A stretch of 64,000 bases of DNA from positions 5,157,403 to 5,221,402 of the forward strand of contig CM055111.1 in NCBI GenBank assembly GCA_029204225.1. Direction: 5' to 3'. The position numbers were made by a program, and so were the translations under genes. Shown here piece after piece: positions 45,868 to 56,697 of the stretch (the stretch's first letter is position 1; every line of letters begins with the position of its first letter). The DNA is from Diphasiastrum complanatum. Lineage: Eukaryota; Streptophyta; Lycopodiopsida; Lycopodiales; Lycopodiaceae. The notes below the pieces were generated by a model. That model saw only the letters and a list, made by a program, of their open reading frames with translations. It did no database searches and was not told the DNA's origin.

Positions 45868-46445
45868 AGATTTACAAAAAACAAGATCAATGGCTCCATC
45901 AAGAATTTTCTCTCGAATAAAATGAGTGTATTTCGGTGTGCTTGGTTCGAGCATGTAAAACTGGATATTTGGCAAGGTGAATGCAACTTTGATTGTCGCA
46001 AGATATGGTAGTAGCATCCACCTGTGGCTGACCTAAATCCACAAGCAATCTTCGTAACCATACCGCTTCTTGTGTAGCATTGCTGAGTGCTCAATATTCA
46101 GCTTCCGTTGATGATAAAGCTACTGTAGATTGCCTTTTTCTACTCCATGAAATTGCAGCTGTACCATAACTGAATGTATGACCACTGATAGATCTTCTGT
46201 CATCAATATTACCTGCCCAATCGGCATCTGTATAACTTACCAACATTGGCGCTTCAGGCTGATCATACTTCAAACCAAAATTCAATGTCCCTCGAATGTA
46301 TCTCAGAATACGTTTAGTAGACTTCCAGTGTGCTTGACTAGGATCTTGCATAAATTGACTAACAACACCAACAGCATAAGAAATATCAGGTTGTGTGTGT
46401 GTCAAATAAATCAAATTACCCACTAGCTGTCTATACAAATAAGCA
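45868..46445 (-). pseudogene. Copia Z RT C-terminus and RNase H
   Basis: Minus-strand MYRQLVGNLIYLTHTQPDIS (RT C-terminal block), SYTDADWAGNIDDRRS, SSTEAEY, a TGA at 46091, then ALSNATQEAVWLRRLL, ISCDNQSCIHLA and HARTKHTEI. The acidic RNase H residues (D in YTDADWAG, E in STEAEY, D in CDNQS) are all present; a stop and a late frameshift disable it. Confidence 0.85.
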
Positions 46446-46487
46446 TCTACTTTCTTAGATTCATCATATTATACTTGTCACAAACAT

Positions 46488-46966
46488 CTAATGTGACTCA
46501 CTCAAACTATTCAATGTCAACTGCACGATCTCACGATCCTGTACTCGCTCTCCAACTGCTGCTAATTGGTCACGAATCTCTTTGATCTTCAGTAGGTGAT
46601 CAGCAACAGTTGCACCATCATCCATCCGCAATGTGTGCAGCTTCATCTTCAGGAATAGCACTCGAGATGTGTTTGTGGTCTCAAACAATGCCTTCAACGT
46701 ATCCCATGCTTCTTTTGGTCCTTCTGAATCCGAAATGTAGGGAATAATTGCATCTCTAACTGATAAGTTGATGACATTTTGTGCTTTCTGTTTTCTCCTG
46801 TCAAATGCCCGTTGATCTTCTTCAATCAATGGCCTTGTCTCTTCACCTGTCACGATCTCCCATAGCTCCTTTTCCATCAAAATGTTCTTCAGTTTGAAAC
46901 TGTATAGTTGCCAGCTCCTTCCAATTTGCCTAACTCATTGAGGACACTCTCGCTTAGAGTTGCCAT
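46488..46966 (-). pseudogene. Copia Z gag, truncated
   Basis: ATG at 46966: MATLSESVLNELGKLEGAGN; one or two stops/frameshift near 46890, then LMEKELWEIVTGEE, DAIIPYISDSEGPKEAWDTL, NTSRVLFLKMKLHTLRM and LNSL, the UBN2-type copia gag. It ends at 46488, about 45 bp before RT/RNase H sequence begins, so the knuckle, protease, integrase and RT core were removed in one deletion. Confidence 0.85.
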
Positions 46967-47090
46967 TACTGGATAGACAAGTCCGGATCACAAACATGGC
47001 TCAGTCTGAGCACACAACTTAGTCTCCAGATTTTATCACGCCAAAGAACTGTATAATAATATTTTTTTTCGGTTATACACGTGATATCGG

Positions 47091-47328
47091 AATGGAGCGC
47101 AGAAGTACGACTGCTTAGGATCCTCTTTAACTTGTGCACGTGGATCCGATAATGGAGCATGCGATATCGGACTAGAGTGCGGATGTACAACTACTAAGAA
47201 TTATCTGTAGCTCGTGCGCTTGGATCCGATATCGGTACGAACATGCGATATCGGACTGGAGCGCAGATATACAACTGCTCGAGTTTCTCTTCAACTAGCG
47301 CACTTGGATCCGATATTGGTACGATTAT
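47091..47328. repeat. Three tandem units with GATATCGG/CCGATATC ends in the copia Z leader
   Basis: Units 47091-47160, 47161-47244 and 47245-47328 (70, 84, 84 bp). Each opens with GATATCGGA and carries GGATCCGATA(TC) near its end, so neighbouring ends form inverted repeats. The units are diverged (about 75-80% by eye). They lie in the transcribed leader between primer site and gag. Confidence 0.85.
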
Positions 47329-47851
47329 AGAAAAGAGAGAATATAAGAACTTTCAGAGGGAATATTCCAGATTCCCTACTTCGGCGCAGCGGCTACGCCG
47401 CCTCCTCTTTGCTTAGATTTCGAAACGAGTGATCGTTCAAACAGACAGATATCAGTAATGTGAAAGGTATGAAGCCTCAAAGCTCTAAATGGCAGTACTA
47501 GACACTACCTGGTGTGATTTGCAGTACCCCAAACAAACAAATGAGAGATTTCTTGGCACAACTCTTTGACAAATGTTTCACAAAGACTAAAAAAAAATAT
47601 TGTAAAACTTTTTCCACTCAACAGATTTTCAATCTGTCTGATGCTGCCCTGGCCTTTCCGATGCCTCCGGGATTGTGTCTTCGTTCCCCACTAATAACTG
47701 TGAGCTCCAAAACCTGCAAAATACATCAAGAAGAATTTCTTTCAGCCGTTTTTGTCTCTCCAAGCTTTCATCTCCTGTAAAGGACTTTCTCACTTCGTTG
47801 CGGAGCCTGTGACAAGCTGTATCCACTGATCAGGCATGCAGGACTATCGTA

Positions 47852-47863
47852 GCTCTGATACCA
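47852..47863 (-). other. Primer binding site of copia Z
   Basis: The minus strand reads TGGTATCAGAGC, an exact match to the plant copia initiator-Met tRNA site, directly after the 5' LTR end ...TTGACA. Confidence 0.95.
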
Positions 47864-48128
47864 TGTCAATAATCAGATATGCAACATCAAGCATTCACCA
47901 TAAGCAATCACCAAGTAGGGAGACGGAAGAAGAACACGCAATATCACTCTATCACACTAACTTCATACTGAATATAAAATGTACATATAAACCCTGAACC
48001 CTGATAGAGAGAGAAAACCTACAAAAAGACTAATAGACTAGCCTACGGCTAATTACAGTTGGTAACAACTATCAACATTAATGTACATCGTAAACAATAA
48101 CAATGAAGTTTATCATTGATTTCTAACA
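47864..48128 (-). repeat. 5' LTR of copia Z
   Basis: A 265-bp LTR, TGTTAGAAATCA at 48128 to ...TTATTGACA at 47864 on the minus strand. It is the longer and presumably intact version of the LTR. Confidence 0.9.
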
Positions 48129-48133
48129 CAAGT

Positions 48134-49205
48134 GGTGGACATTAGCTACTACGTATACCCAGGTTGAGACTTCACCATGCTTGGCCATGTAGAACAAAAG
48201 ATACTACGAGCAAGGTATTGGTGGCCTATGTTGTACCAAGGGTGCAAAGTGCAAAACCCTTAGCATACTTTACATAAGGAAAGTGCAAAAGTTACATACT
48301 TCAAAACATTAAAAAATTAGGATTTGGAGCTATTTATTAATCACACAAAATCAAAGAGTGGTTCTAAGGAAAAGATGACACAATTTTGGCATTCAAACTT
48401 TGCATGCAATTTAGATTTGAAAAGTTCTCAATTTTTTAAAGTTTGACATGGAGGAGAAGATAGAGAGAGTAGTCATCGAGATTATGAGTGGAGAGTGACC
48501 TTGCCAACATTGGTGTTTTTATATTTGACTCACTACCAATGTTGTATAGTTTTTAGTTACCAGCTTTTATAAAAGATTCATCAAAACTTACATACTAGAT
48601 GTTTTCATGATTTTGATTGAAAGAACCAAATAATGACACTAATTGGATAATTGGATAAGAAGCATTTGTAGATATGAGTCACAGAAACATTGAAAATTTG
48701 TTGAAAATTTGATCATGTCAATACTTTTCATCTTATTATGCAACTCCTTTTCTTTTCTCCCCATTACATCAAGAAAATGATTGAGTATTTGCTTAATGAA
48801 ATCAATGGAGACGAGAAGAGTGAGTGCATTTTTTATGTAAATTGGAAAACAAGTGTTTTCTAATTTTCAAACCTATTAAACATAAAGAGTTTTTTCATAC
48901 AAAGAAGTCATCTCTTTAACAAACATTTTTTCTACATATGCCTCCATTTCATGAAAGAACTCGTTTTGAATTAGATTACTTAGTGATGTTAAGCTCTATA
49001 CTACTAACTATTTTGTCTGCCAATTTTTTTTCAAAACTATATTTTATTGCCTATTGCTTGACTTACTTTTCGTAGATCCATTTTATCATTATCATGACAA
49101 GACATCACGAAATTGTGAAGATATAGTGAATAATATAAATATTGATTATGAATACCTTTATATCAATCATGAATATGTTGAATAGAGAATGTGAATGACT
49201 CTAAA
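48134..49205. other. AT-rich DNA, nothing recognised
   Basis: No coding frame, repeat or RNA gene that I can support. Confidence 0.5.
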
Positions 49206-49394
49206 GCTTGATTATAAATTACTCTACTGAATTTTGATTGCGACTACTTTGAACATTGAATGTGATTACTATGAATATTAAATATTAATATTGTTAAACG
49301 TTGATTATAAATTACTCTACTGAATTTTGATTGTGACTTATACTTTGAACATTGAATGTGATTGCTATGAATATTGAATGTTAATATTGTTTGA
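49206..49394. repeat. 94-bp tandem duplication
   Basis: Units 49206-49299 and 49300-49394 share TGATTATAAATTACTCTACT and ACTTTGAACATTGAATGTGA, with a few substitutions and a short indel. Confidence 0.9.
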
Positions 49395-49405
49395 GATCGG
49401 GAATA

Positions 49406-49933
49406 CAACTGGTCCAGTAGATGACATCGCGTACAATAATGCGCACCTACGGGCCGTGCATGGGATCCCATCCCCGCCGCCTAGCCACCCATCACCCCTT
49501 TGACTCCAAAATGGTACCAGGGCACAAGTGAATGTTGCCTACTATGAGCTTATATGGAGGCAATTCTCTACGCCCCAATTGCTTATGGGACAATGTACTC
49601 TTATGGTGCCTTCATGCAGACAGTCGCACTATGCATGGCTTGAATCCTCCAACAAGACCCCCACTCAAGTGAGCACAGGGCGATGAACCCCCACATGTCA
49701 GAGTTAGGCAGCGGAAAGCAACACAACTGGTCCAATAGATTATATCATGTACCTGCAAGCTGCGCGTGGGATACCATCCCCATCGCCTAGCCACCCGCCA
49801 TCCCTTTCACCCCAAAAGGGTTGGTAGTAGGGAACGAGGGAATGTTGTCTACGATGAGCTTATATGGAGGGGATTCTCTAGTGCCTTCATGCAAACAGCT
49901 GCATTTAATTGCATGGCTTGAATCGTCCAACAA
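49406..49933. repeat. Diverged direct repeat pair
   Basis: 49406-49654 and 49723-49933 share ACAACTGGTCCA, CGCCTAGCCACCC, GAATGTTG, ATGAGCTTATATGGAGG and GCATGGCTTGAATC. The second copy lacks about 40 bp. No coding frame. Confidence 0.8.
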
Positions 49934-50310
49934 ATATGGAATCATGATATAAATACTAATTTTGAAATCGTCAACATTCTTTTTGTCCAAAAATCATGGA
50001 CCAGATGTTCTAACAATCATCAAAATGGGGAAATTATCAAATAGTCTAGGCATCCAATTGAATCGTGTAAGATGGATAAAATAGTTTGGACTTCTCCAAA
50101 TCTTGTTTTCACACACAAACCAATCGATGCGTTATGAACTTACGAACTTATATCGTGATGCATTATATTATTATAAGCTTATTTCGTGAATATGTAATGA
50201 TCATCCAAATGTAAAATCTAGTTCCAATCCAAGTACACCTACAAGTACATAATTTGCATTTGGGCTGATAGTGGACAGCTGGCACATTTTCATTGGCTCC
50301 GAACACAGAC

Positions 50311-50669
50311 GTTCAGAGCCATAGTGTAACAACCTGTCAACTGAAGGGCAGTTGAAGGGTCCAAATGGCAAATTATGCCCGTTAGCAGGCGTGGGCAGGC
50401 CTGCTACCCTTTAGCAGCCAGCCTTCAACGCACCTCGTCACAGGGCGGCTCGGTGCGTGAAGGCCACCTGCTACACACCGTAGCGGGCCCGCGTTCAAAG
50501 CCATAGTGTAACAACCTGTCAACTGAAGGGCAGTTGAATGGCCCAAATGGCAAATTATGCCCGTTAGGAGGCGTGGGCAGGCCTACTACCCTTTAGCAGG
50601 CAGCCTTCAACGCACCTCGTCACAAGGCGGCTCGGTGCGTGAAGGCCACCTGCTACACACCGTAGCGGA
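50311..50669. repeat. 182-bp GC-rich tandem duplication
   Basis: Units 50311-50492 and 50493-50669 are about 95% identical by eye (CATAGTGTAACAACCTGTCA, CAACGCACCTCGTCACA, GGCTCGGTGCGTGAAGGCCA). Each holds the small inverted pair TCAACTG/CAGTTGA. From 50670 to 51336 I see no gene. Confidence 0.9.
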
Positions 50670-51336
50670 TAGGCCTGCTCTACTTAGTCCATAACAAGTA
50701 CACAAGTACATAACAAGCATAAGGAAGTGAGAGTTGATCAGTCTCACGAGAGGCAGTGGCCTGCGAAGCTCAAGTCTTTCTCTCTCGCGCACGTACGTGT
50801 AGAGAGACTGGCACTTGTATGTACGTGAGAGCTTCACACGATCATGTTAGCTTGCCGATCGCCCAATTTCATCTGTTATCAGTCCCTTAAGACACAACTT
50901 CCTATCAATAGCCTCGATTGCTTTGTGCAGGCTGATGATCATGAACGATGTTCTAGAATAGAAACTGCGGTGGTGCAGGTGGCTACAAGGTTTTGTTTTG
51001 CGAAGGAGACTTGAATAATTTTCCATCACTAAAGCTTCTTGCTATATTCAGTTGCACTTCTTCAGGAACGTGGTGAGTTGGTTTATAGGTTGGGCTCGCC
51101 CACCAAGATTTGATTCTCTGGGATCCACGGTTTGATAAATATACCCCACACAGTTTTTCACGAAGTTCGAGCCGCGAGGTGTTTACACTTTGAGATTTTA
51201 AGAAATACAAGGTTGTAAATTTAGCATCTACTTCGAAAACTGCAAGAGTTGTGAGTCGTGCTATCATGAGCCCCATAACTGTTGAAATTTGAGACTGAAG
51301 CAGATGGTAGGTTCCGATGGCAAGAGTCATACAACA

Positions 51337-51770
51337 AAACGTCCCAGCGTGCTTCAGAAAGATAGTGGTAGTCGCAGCTTATGGTGGGAGGATGATTCTT
51401 CTGCGATGAGCTTGGCTGAACTGAGACAGCACGCTAACAAATTGGAATTCTTATATAAGATCGTTATTGACTTGACACATTTTTTTCCGCTTCAGGCTTG
51501 GTGTTCCTATCACTTCCGCTCCTGCACAGCTTGTAGCTAGGATGTAATCAGTTTCTCCCCCCTATGGCATCACAATTCGGAAAAGCCGATTATACAAAAG
51601 AAGACTAGGACAGGTTTGCCGGATCTTCCGAGCTTGCTTCTTTTGAACAGGCTGTATATTCAAGAGTTTCCGGGGTTATTGACATGACGGACCATCTTAA
51701 CCACTAAGCTCAAGAACTCTTATTCATGCTTCCGTCAGGATTCAACCTCAGAGAATGGATCTGACTCCAA
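51337..51770 (+). pseudogene. Truncated MADS paralogue, part 1
   Basis: Homologous to 39562-40050 of the MADS gene. It encodes [20 protein letters not shown] and AELRQHANKLEFLYKIVIDL, matching residues 106-150, then decays: a stop at 51538 and frameshifts, though DNA similarity continues (TTCCGAGCTTGCTTCT, CAAGAGTTTCCGGGGTT). The MADS domain is absent upstream and the last 400 bp of coding sequence are missing downstream. Clearly not functional. Confidence 0.9.
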
Positions 51771-51915
51771 CCTGTGGCCATATAACCACACTTCACAGTC
51801 GGATGAAACGAGAACAGACAGTTAGGACTTAAAAGACACGTAAGCATAAGATTTTCTTGATGTCCAGCAGCAGGACACGTAGGCAAGCCTTCTTCGCGTT
51901 TATGATGTTTTGTGC

Positions 51916-52113
51916 ATATAATGGATAATGAATAGAACGTGTACGCTTTTGAGTAATCCTTGTTTTTGCAATTTGCTTGATGTGATTGCTTTATGATTAC
52001 TGAGAATGATTCCCCATATAATGGATAATGAATAGAAAGGATGTACGCTTTTGAGTAATCCTTTGTTTTGCAATTTGCTTGATGTGATTGCTTTATGATT
52101 ACTGAGAATGATT
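51916..52113. repeat. 100-bp tandem duplication
   Basis: Units 51916-52015 and 52016-52113 (ATATAATGGATAATGAATAG, TTGCTTGATGTGATTGCTTT), nearly identical. They lie just before the copia W gag, possibly in its LTR or leader. Confidence 0.9.
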
Positions 52114-52292
52114 GATAATCTTTGCTTTTGCTTTTGATTTTGTGTTGCGTCCCGGCCAAAGGAATTCTGACACACAGATCACAAAGGTTATGGGCCCATG
52201 AACGACCGATAGCTGCTGACGCCAGCCGGAGAGACAAGGTACGGAACAATCCAGAGCAAACCGAAAGTGCCGGAGGATTTAGGTAACAGGAT

Positions 52293-53290
52293 ATGGAGGG
52301 GCAAGCGCATCCTGAGCACAGAACGATCGAATGGTTTGACGGAGAAAAATACGCTCTGTGGAAGTGGAGAATCAAGATGATCTTGGAAGAGAAAGGCCTG
52401 TGGGGAATTGTGGAAGGAACGGAGCCTCCGCCTGAGGTCGATCGAGAGGGAGTGCCGAATGCTGATGCCGTTAGAGCTCTCCAAGCACGAGAAAAGAAGG
52501 GCTTCGCAACCATCTGTCTAAGCCTGGGTGAGGTACCAGCTTCACAGGTGCAGGATGCGAAGGATTTGAAGAGCATGTGGAGAACTCTGGAGGGAATTTA
52601 TGAGGGGAAGAGCATGACCAATGTGCTGCTTCTGAGGAGGAATTCGGATATAAGGTGTACAATCCACGACTTCCAATTTGAAAGTTGTCCTGTCAAGGGA
52701 TGTGATATTTGATGAAGAAGGGGCTGAAGACACAGAGGAAGCAGGATCAAGCGAGAAGCTGTCGAAGTACATAATGTTAGATAATAGTGAAGAGGTGCAA
52801 GCCGAAGACATAGTAGTAGTACCAGCGCTGAAAGACATGATCAGAGAGCCAAGGAGGTCACAAAGATTGGGAAAGGCACCTGAAAGGTATGATGAAATGA
52901 CTTTCATCAGCATCCAAGAAAAGGGGAGTATTGAACCAGATTCACTTGAAGAGGCCAAAGCGAGCCCTGAGCGGGAATCCTGGAAGGCGGCCATGGAAGA
53001 GGAGATCAACTCGATCAACAAAAATGAAGCCTGGGATCTGGTGGATTTGCCAACAGGAAGGAGCGCCATAGGATGGATGCAAATGGGTGTATAAGGTAAA
53101 ATATGGTGCAGAAAGACACAAGGCCAGATTAGTGGCAAAGGAGTATTCACAGATTGAGGGGATAGATTACATGGAAACGTTTGCACCAGTTGTCAAATTA
53201 AGCTCACTCAGAATCTTGATAGCTTGGGGAACCTCATGGAGGGAGAAGAAGCAATATCAAAAGAAACACCCTGGTGCATTTATTCATAGA
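52293..53290 (+). pseudogene. Deleted copia W: gag fused to integrase end and RT start
   Basis: ATG at 52293; gag MEGQAHPEHRTIEWFDGEKY, LWKWRIKMILEEKGLWGIVE, SMWRTLEGIYEGKSMTNVLL. At about 52640 it jumps to the integrase tail (GYKVYNP, VVLSRDVIFDEEGAE), then EPRRSQRLGKAPERYDEM and the RT start (ESWKAAMEEEINSINKNEAW). A 4-bp GATG repetition near 53073 shifts the frame before KWVYKVK-like sequence, [20 protein letters not shown] and [12 protein letters not shown] ends at about 53215. Confidence 0.85.
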
Positions 53291-53485
53291 AAAAACTAGT
53301 AGGTACATCCCAGAAGGAGAAGTTTAAGCAAATGTAAGCACAAACAAGACCGAAGCTTGCACTAAAACTAAGATTAATACAGATCATGGCTTAAAAGTAA
53401 AGGTGCCAAAACTATGATGATGTCAGTGGGAGTCTGCCAACTGCTGACTACAGTAGATCAGAAAAGTGAAGAGGTGGTGAGTCAA

Positions 53486-54360
53486 TCAATGAAGGGAGAT
53501 GAGATGTAGCAGACCCAGCCATCTTCGCAGGATTGATAGGGCCTGAGCACGTTGTAGGGCAATGGAAATACGTTGTTTGAAAGAAGCCATGAGAATAGAA
53601 ACCGGAATACTTTGACGCTCTACTGCCTGACGAGAACACATGTGAAGAAATTTCTCAAAGCGTCGATGCAAGGTGCCATAAGTCTCAATTGCCAGAGTAA
53701 TGAAAGCATCAGTAGAGTGTCTGTCAGAGTAGTTTTTTTCCTTCTCTTGTGCTGCCATGTCTGCCACTTCTCCTGGTGTGAAGGCAAAGTGAGACAAGAG
53801 GTCACCACGCATGGGATCAGCAACAACATCATCTACCAACGGTAACGAAGCCCATCCCGGGGGAGGGCCCCTTTAGGGACTTGCTTGTCGATGTCAACAC
53901 GCCTGTGGGAAGTGGGACGCGGTAGAAGGACATGAGACTGCTCTCTGAGGATATGAAATCCTCCATCTCTGGCTATAGTGGTCGCTGCATCTCTGACATC
54001 ATGCGTAGCTATGCGCTCACTCCCAGAAGGACAGCGGATCATGAGGTGGATAGCAAGAGCATCAATAGGGTGACCACAAACACATCTGGAGAGACCCAAG
54101 ATCGAAGAATGAGGTAGCCCACGCACCTGGACCTGCACACGATGCAACGCTAAATGAGCCTAAGAGAGCATGCTAGAAAGGGTTTGCTTGTGCACGCGCT
54201 CCAAGAGGGTATCTTGCAAGTGATTTGAGCTGAAAGTGAGGAGTTGCTCAAAAGGAAGAAGACATGCTTGGGCAGAGAGAGGGAGCAGCTCCCATACAAC
54301 GATGAGGAGGTGCTGAAAAGACAGAGAACTGCTATCCACACGAGCAATGCAATCTGCCAA
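53486..54360 (-). pseudogene. RLE-type LINE-like C-terminus (zinc finger plus endonuclease-like region)
   Basis: From right to left on the minus strand: a Leu-rich start (54360-54160), a stop, then LSRCVCGHPIDALAIHLMIR-C (CxC...H...C finger), RIATHDVRDAATTIARDGGF, EQSHVLLP and RRVDI. After a frameshift near 53850, DVVADPMRGDLLSHFA, FITLAIETYGTLHRRFEKFL and FKQRISIALQRAQAL. The order finger, then H-D, then R-x-D resembles the restriction-like endonuclease end of R2-type non-LTR elements. That family call is from memory of the pattern. No RT domain is present here. Confidence 0.5.
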
Positions 54361-54469
54361 GAGAGGGCTCTACACTCCAGTTCTGACTTGTCTAGCAGCA
54401 ACCTACTGAAACTTCTCTTGTGCTCTAGCGATGGCTGCCTTCAACAATAGTATCCTGCAACTAAATAAT

Positions 54470-54705
54470 ATAGAGCATATAGTATATTCAGTACGTAATG
54501 GATTCTTTGTGCATATTGACGAAGAAGAGAACTTATACTACAATTCAAGAGCGTTGCTTGCTGCACTGCTATGACGAGTATAGCCTATAGTTGCATACTA
54601 ATCACTTATGTCTTGTTTCCCAACGAGGAAGGATCTTATGTTTTCTCGTCTGGCCTGTACACTATCATTTGCAATCGGCCTGTCATATTAAGATTGGTTA
54701 CTCTA
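54470..54705 (+). pseudogene. Truncated MADS paralogue, part 2 (3' UTR)
   Basis: Non-coding homology to the MADS 3' UTR at 40470-40720: TAGAGCATATAGTAT, GAAGAGAACTTATACTA, TATAGCCTATAGTTGCATAC and GATCTTATGTTTTCTCGTCT. It lies 2.7 kb from part 1; the gap is filled by copia W and the LINE-like fragment. Confidence 0.85.
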
Positions 54706-54944
54706 CCAGTTATTGTAGTGATAGTCCCACAAGGACCTGCAAGGACCCACAAGGCACTAAGTTGCGGTCCCCTTTGGGTTATTGTCCTGTCAGGTAATCC
54801 CGCAAGGCTGTCTATTGTGGTGCCTCCTTCAGGTTACGCTCCCATCACGTAATCCTGCTAAGGCCCACAAGGTCGTCTGTTGCAGTCCTTTTCGAGGCCT
54901 TCCGCAAGCTTCCATTGCCGCTTCATTTGCAGGCACTTTCGAGG

Positions 54945-55053
54945 TTTCGTTTGCGGTTATGTTTGCGTGCTCTTTTGCGATTACGTTTGTGGGCAATTTT
55001 GTGGTTACATTCGTGGGCATTTTGCGGTTACATTTGTGGGCTCTTTCGTTTCT
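54945..55053 (+). repeat. Minisatellite, about 28-bp unit
   Basis: About four diverged units of the type TTTTGCGGTTACATTTGTGGGC. The region just upstream (54715-54900) has looser CAAGGACCCACAAGG-like repetition. Confidence 0.75.
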
Positions 55054-55583
55054 TTGCTCATGGGCCTACACATAATTTCTATCTTTTTTGATCAATCATT
55101 CATCATGTTTTGCAAATACATAATACATTGCAAGATTTGATAAATTTGTGGTGAAAAGACAAAGAACACCATTCATAAAGCATCTTTAAGCACATTCAAT
55201 GTATAGTTACACAAAGAACTCCCTACATCTTTACATTACTGCTCGGACTATCTAATATTTAACTCAGCCTCTTACAAGCTGACATGAGTAACATATGCCA
55301 CATTTCCATGATGCAAATCTGGTTCACAACTGATGTAAACAATCAATTAAGTAGCACTTCCCCTTCAGTGCACTGAGAGAAAAGTTTCAATCTTCTACCT
55401 ATTGCTAGATACTTCGCTTTTCTTAAAGATTTAGTGCATGCATTTGCAAGTTGTTGCTCAATAGGACTGAATATTTCTGAAATTAATATACTCTTGTCAG
55501 TATTTTTTCTTAAATGACTTGTGGTTTTGTGTAGTCAAACAACCGCAGGAAACTGCAAGGGAGCCTTCTTGCGGTCCCTTGTA

Positions 55584-55667
55584 GTGGGCTGGACCACAAG
55601 GTGCCTTTCTATGGTCCCTTGCAGTAGCCCAAGGCACCGCAAGGACCCTTCTTGTGGTCCAGCCCAC
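55584..55667. repeat. Long hairpin with 17-bp perfect arms
   Basis: GTGGGCTGGACCACAAG (55584-55600) and CTTGTGGTCCAGCCCAC (55651-55667) are exact reverse complements. A second nested pair GGTGCCTT (55600-55607) and AAGGCACC (55631-55638) lies inside. The surrounding 55530-55730 is full of CCGCAAGG/CCTTGCGG variants. Confidence 0.9.
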
Positions 55668-55749
55668 CGCAACGACCACAACAGACCGCAAGGAGCCTCC
55701 GTGCGGCTCCGTGCAGTCCAGACCACCAAAAATTAAAAAAAATTGACTA

Positions 55750-55869
55750 AATCACTCAGCACGTCAGCATGCCAAGTGATTCAAAAAAGAAAAATTGCCT
55801 TGGCTGCCAGTTCAAAAATATAAATATATATATATTTAATCACTTGGCACACCGGCGTGCCAAGTGATT
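55750..55869. repeat. Two related 32-bp palindromes
   Basis: 55838-55869 has perfect 13-bp arms AATCACTTGGCAC/GTGCCAAGTGATT with a 6-base centre. 55750-55781 is a decayed version of the same palindrome (AATCACTCAGCAC...GCCAAGTGATT). A short (TA)n stretch lies between them and a poly(A) run follows at about 55876. Confidence 0.9.
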
Positions 55870-55899
55870 CAGTCACAAAAAAAAAAAAAAAAAATTGTA

Positions 55900-56697
55900 G
55901 CACAAGATTAAAATTTTGGGATTTCATTACGGGATTTTTAACTATGTGTCACGCCACAATTCTTATTAATAAACATTCAAGTAGTGGCATAAAAAAAATA
56001 GCACACCATGTTCTACCTTTGTATTGACTGATGGCAAGAAAGAAACTCGCAAAACTCACAAAAAATTTAGTCACAAAATGCCAAGCCCCTTTATTTTGAA
56101 CTATGGCTCTTCTCTCTGGTCTTTTATGTTAAAAATGTCATGTGCCAACCTTAGCATTAAAACACCTAATCCATTCATAAACATCAAATCACAATGGAAA
56201 TACAAGAAATCAAGAAAATAAGCCAAAAATCAAGAAACTAGACAAAAGTAGCAAACCTTCACCAAAATAGGCAAAGTAAGATATCATTATTCATGATTAT
56301 TGATCATTCAAAGGATAGGGCCTGATTCTAAAGCATGATCATAGCTCTCATGTGATTTTAGGCACATGAACCACTTTCTCCATCAAGAAAGCTCTCAAAG
56401 AGAAGCTTCAAGATCTCTTAAAACTCAAATTATTAAAATGAACAATAGCCTCCAAATTTAGCACGACTTCAACTATTTATGGCGGTCATTTGTGCCTCTG
56501 CTATAAGTTTGGAGCCTTATTAAGCTAAATTGGGCCTTACAACCATTATTACAATTCCGCTATTCACAATTATAGTGAGGTTGTTCGAGCCACTTTATTA
56601 ACTGTCCTATTGACTAGTTCTAATCTAATTTAGCTCCATGGCTATATTTGGCAATTCATTAGTTAGCTCATGGACTAGTTACATGCATCACATGACA
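55900..56697 (-). repeat. Chromovirus-like LTR (LTR6), left end not fixed
   Basis: On the minus strand it starts TGTCATGTGATGCATG at 56697, right after the purine tract AAGTAGGGGAAG (56698-56709). A TATA-like ATAAATAG is present on the minus strand at 56471-56478. The left boundary is a guess. The region has no coding frame. Confidence 0.5.

Larger units (their letters stand above)
45651..48133 (-). mobile_element. Compact deleted copia element Z with target duplications
   Basis: LTRs at 45656-45852 (3') and 47864-48128 (5'), flanked by the 5-bp direct repeat CAAGT at 45651-45655 and 48129-48133. Between them, on the minus strand: exact primer site, about 885-bp leader with a tandem array, gag cut in its C-terminal part, a direct join to RT end/RNase H, and a polypurine tract. 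Protease, integrase and most of RT are missing, so it would need proteins from a relative to move. The 3' LTR lacks about 46 bp at its outer end and about 28 bp internally. Confidence 0.9.

Noticed and set aside
49406-49933. A tRNA gene or CRISPR-like array in the small repeats of 49-51 kb
   Set aside because: No cloverleaf, no regular spacers; these are two-copy duplications.
51710-52576. A 288-codon minus-strand frame
   Set aside because: It lies opposite the copia W gag and the MADS relic, includes a tandem DNA repeat translated twice, and has no family motif.
52542-53186. A 214-codon minus-strand frame
   Set aside because: It is the antisense of copia W linker/RT, which has clear copia motifs on the plus strand.
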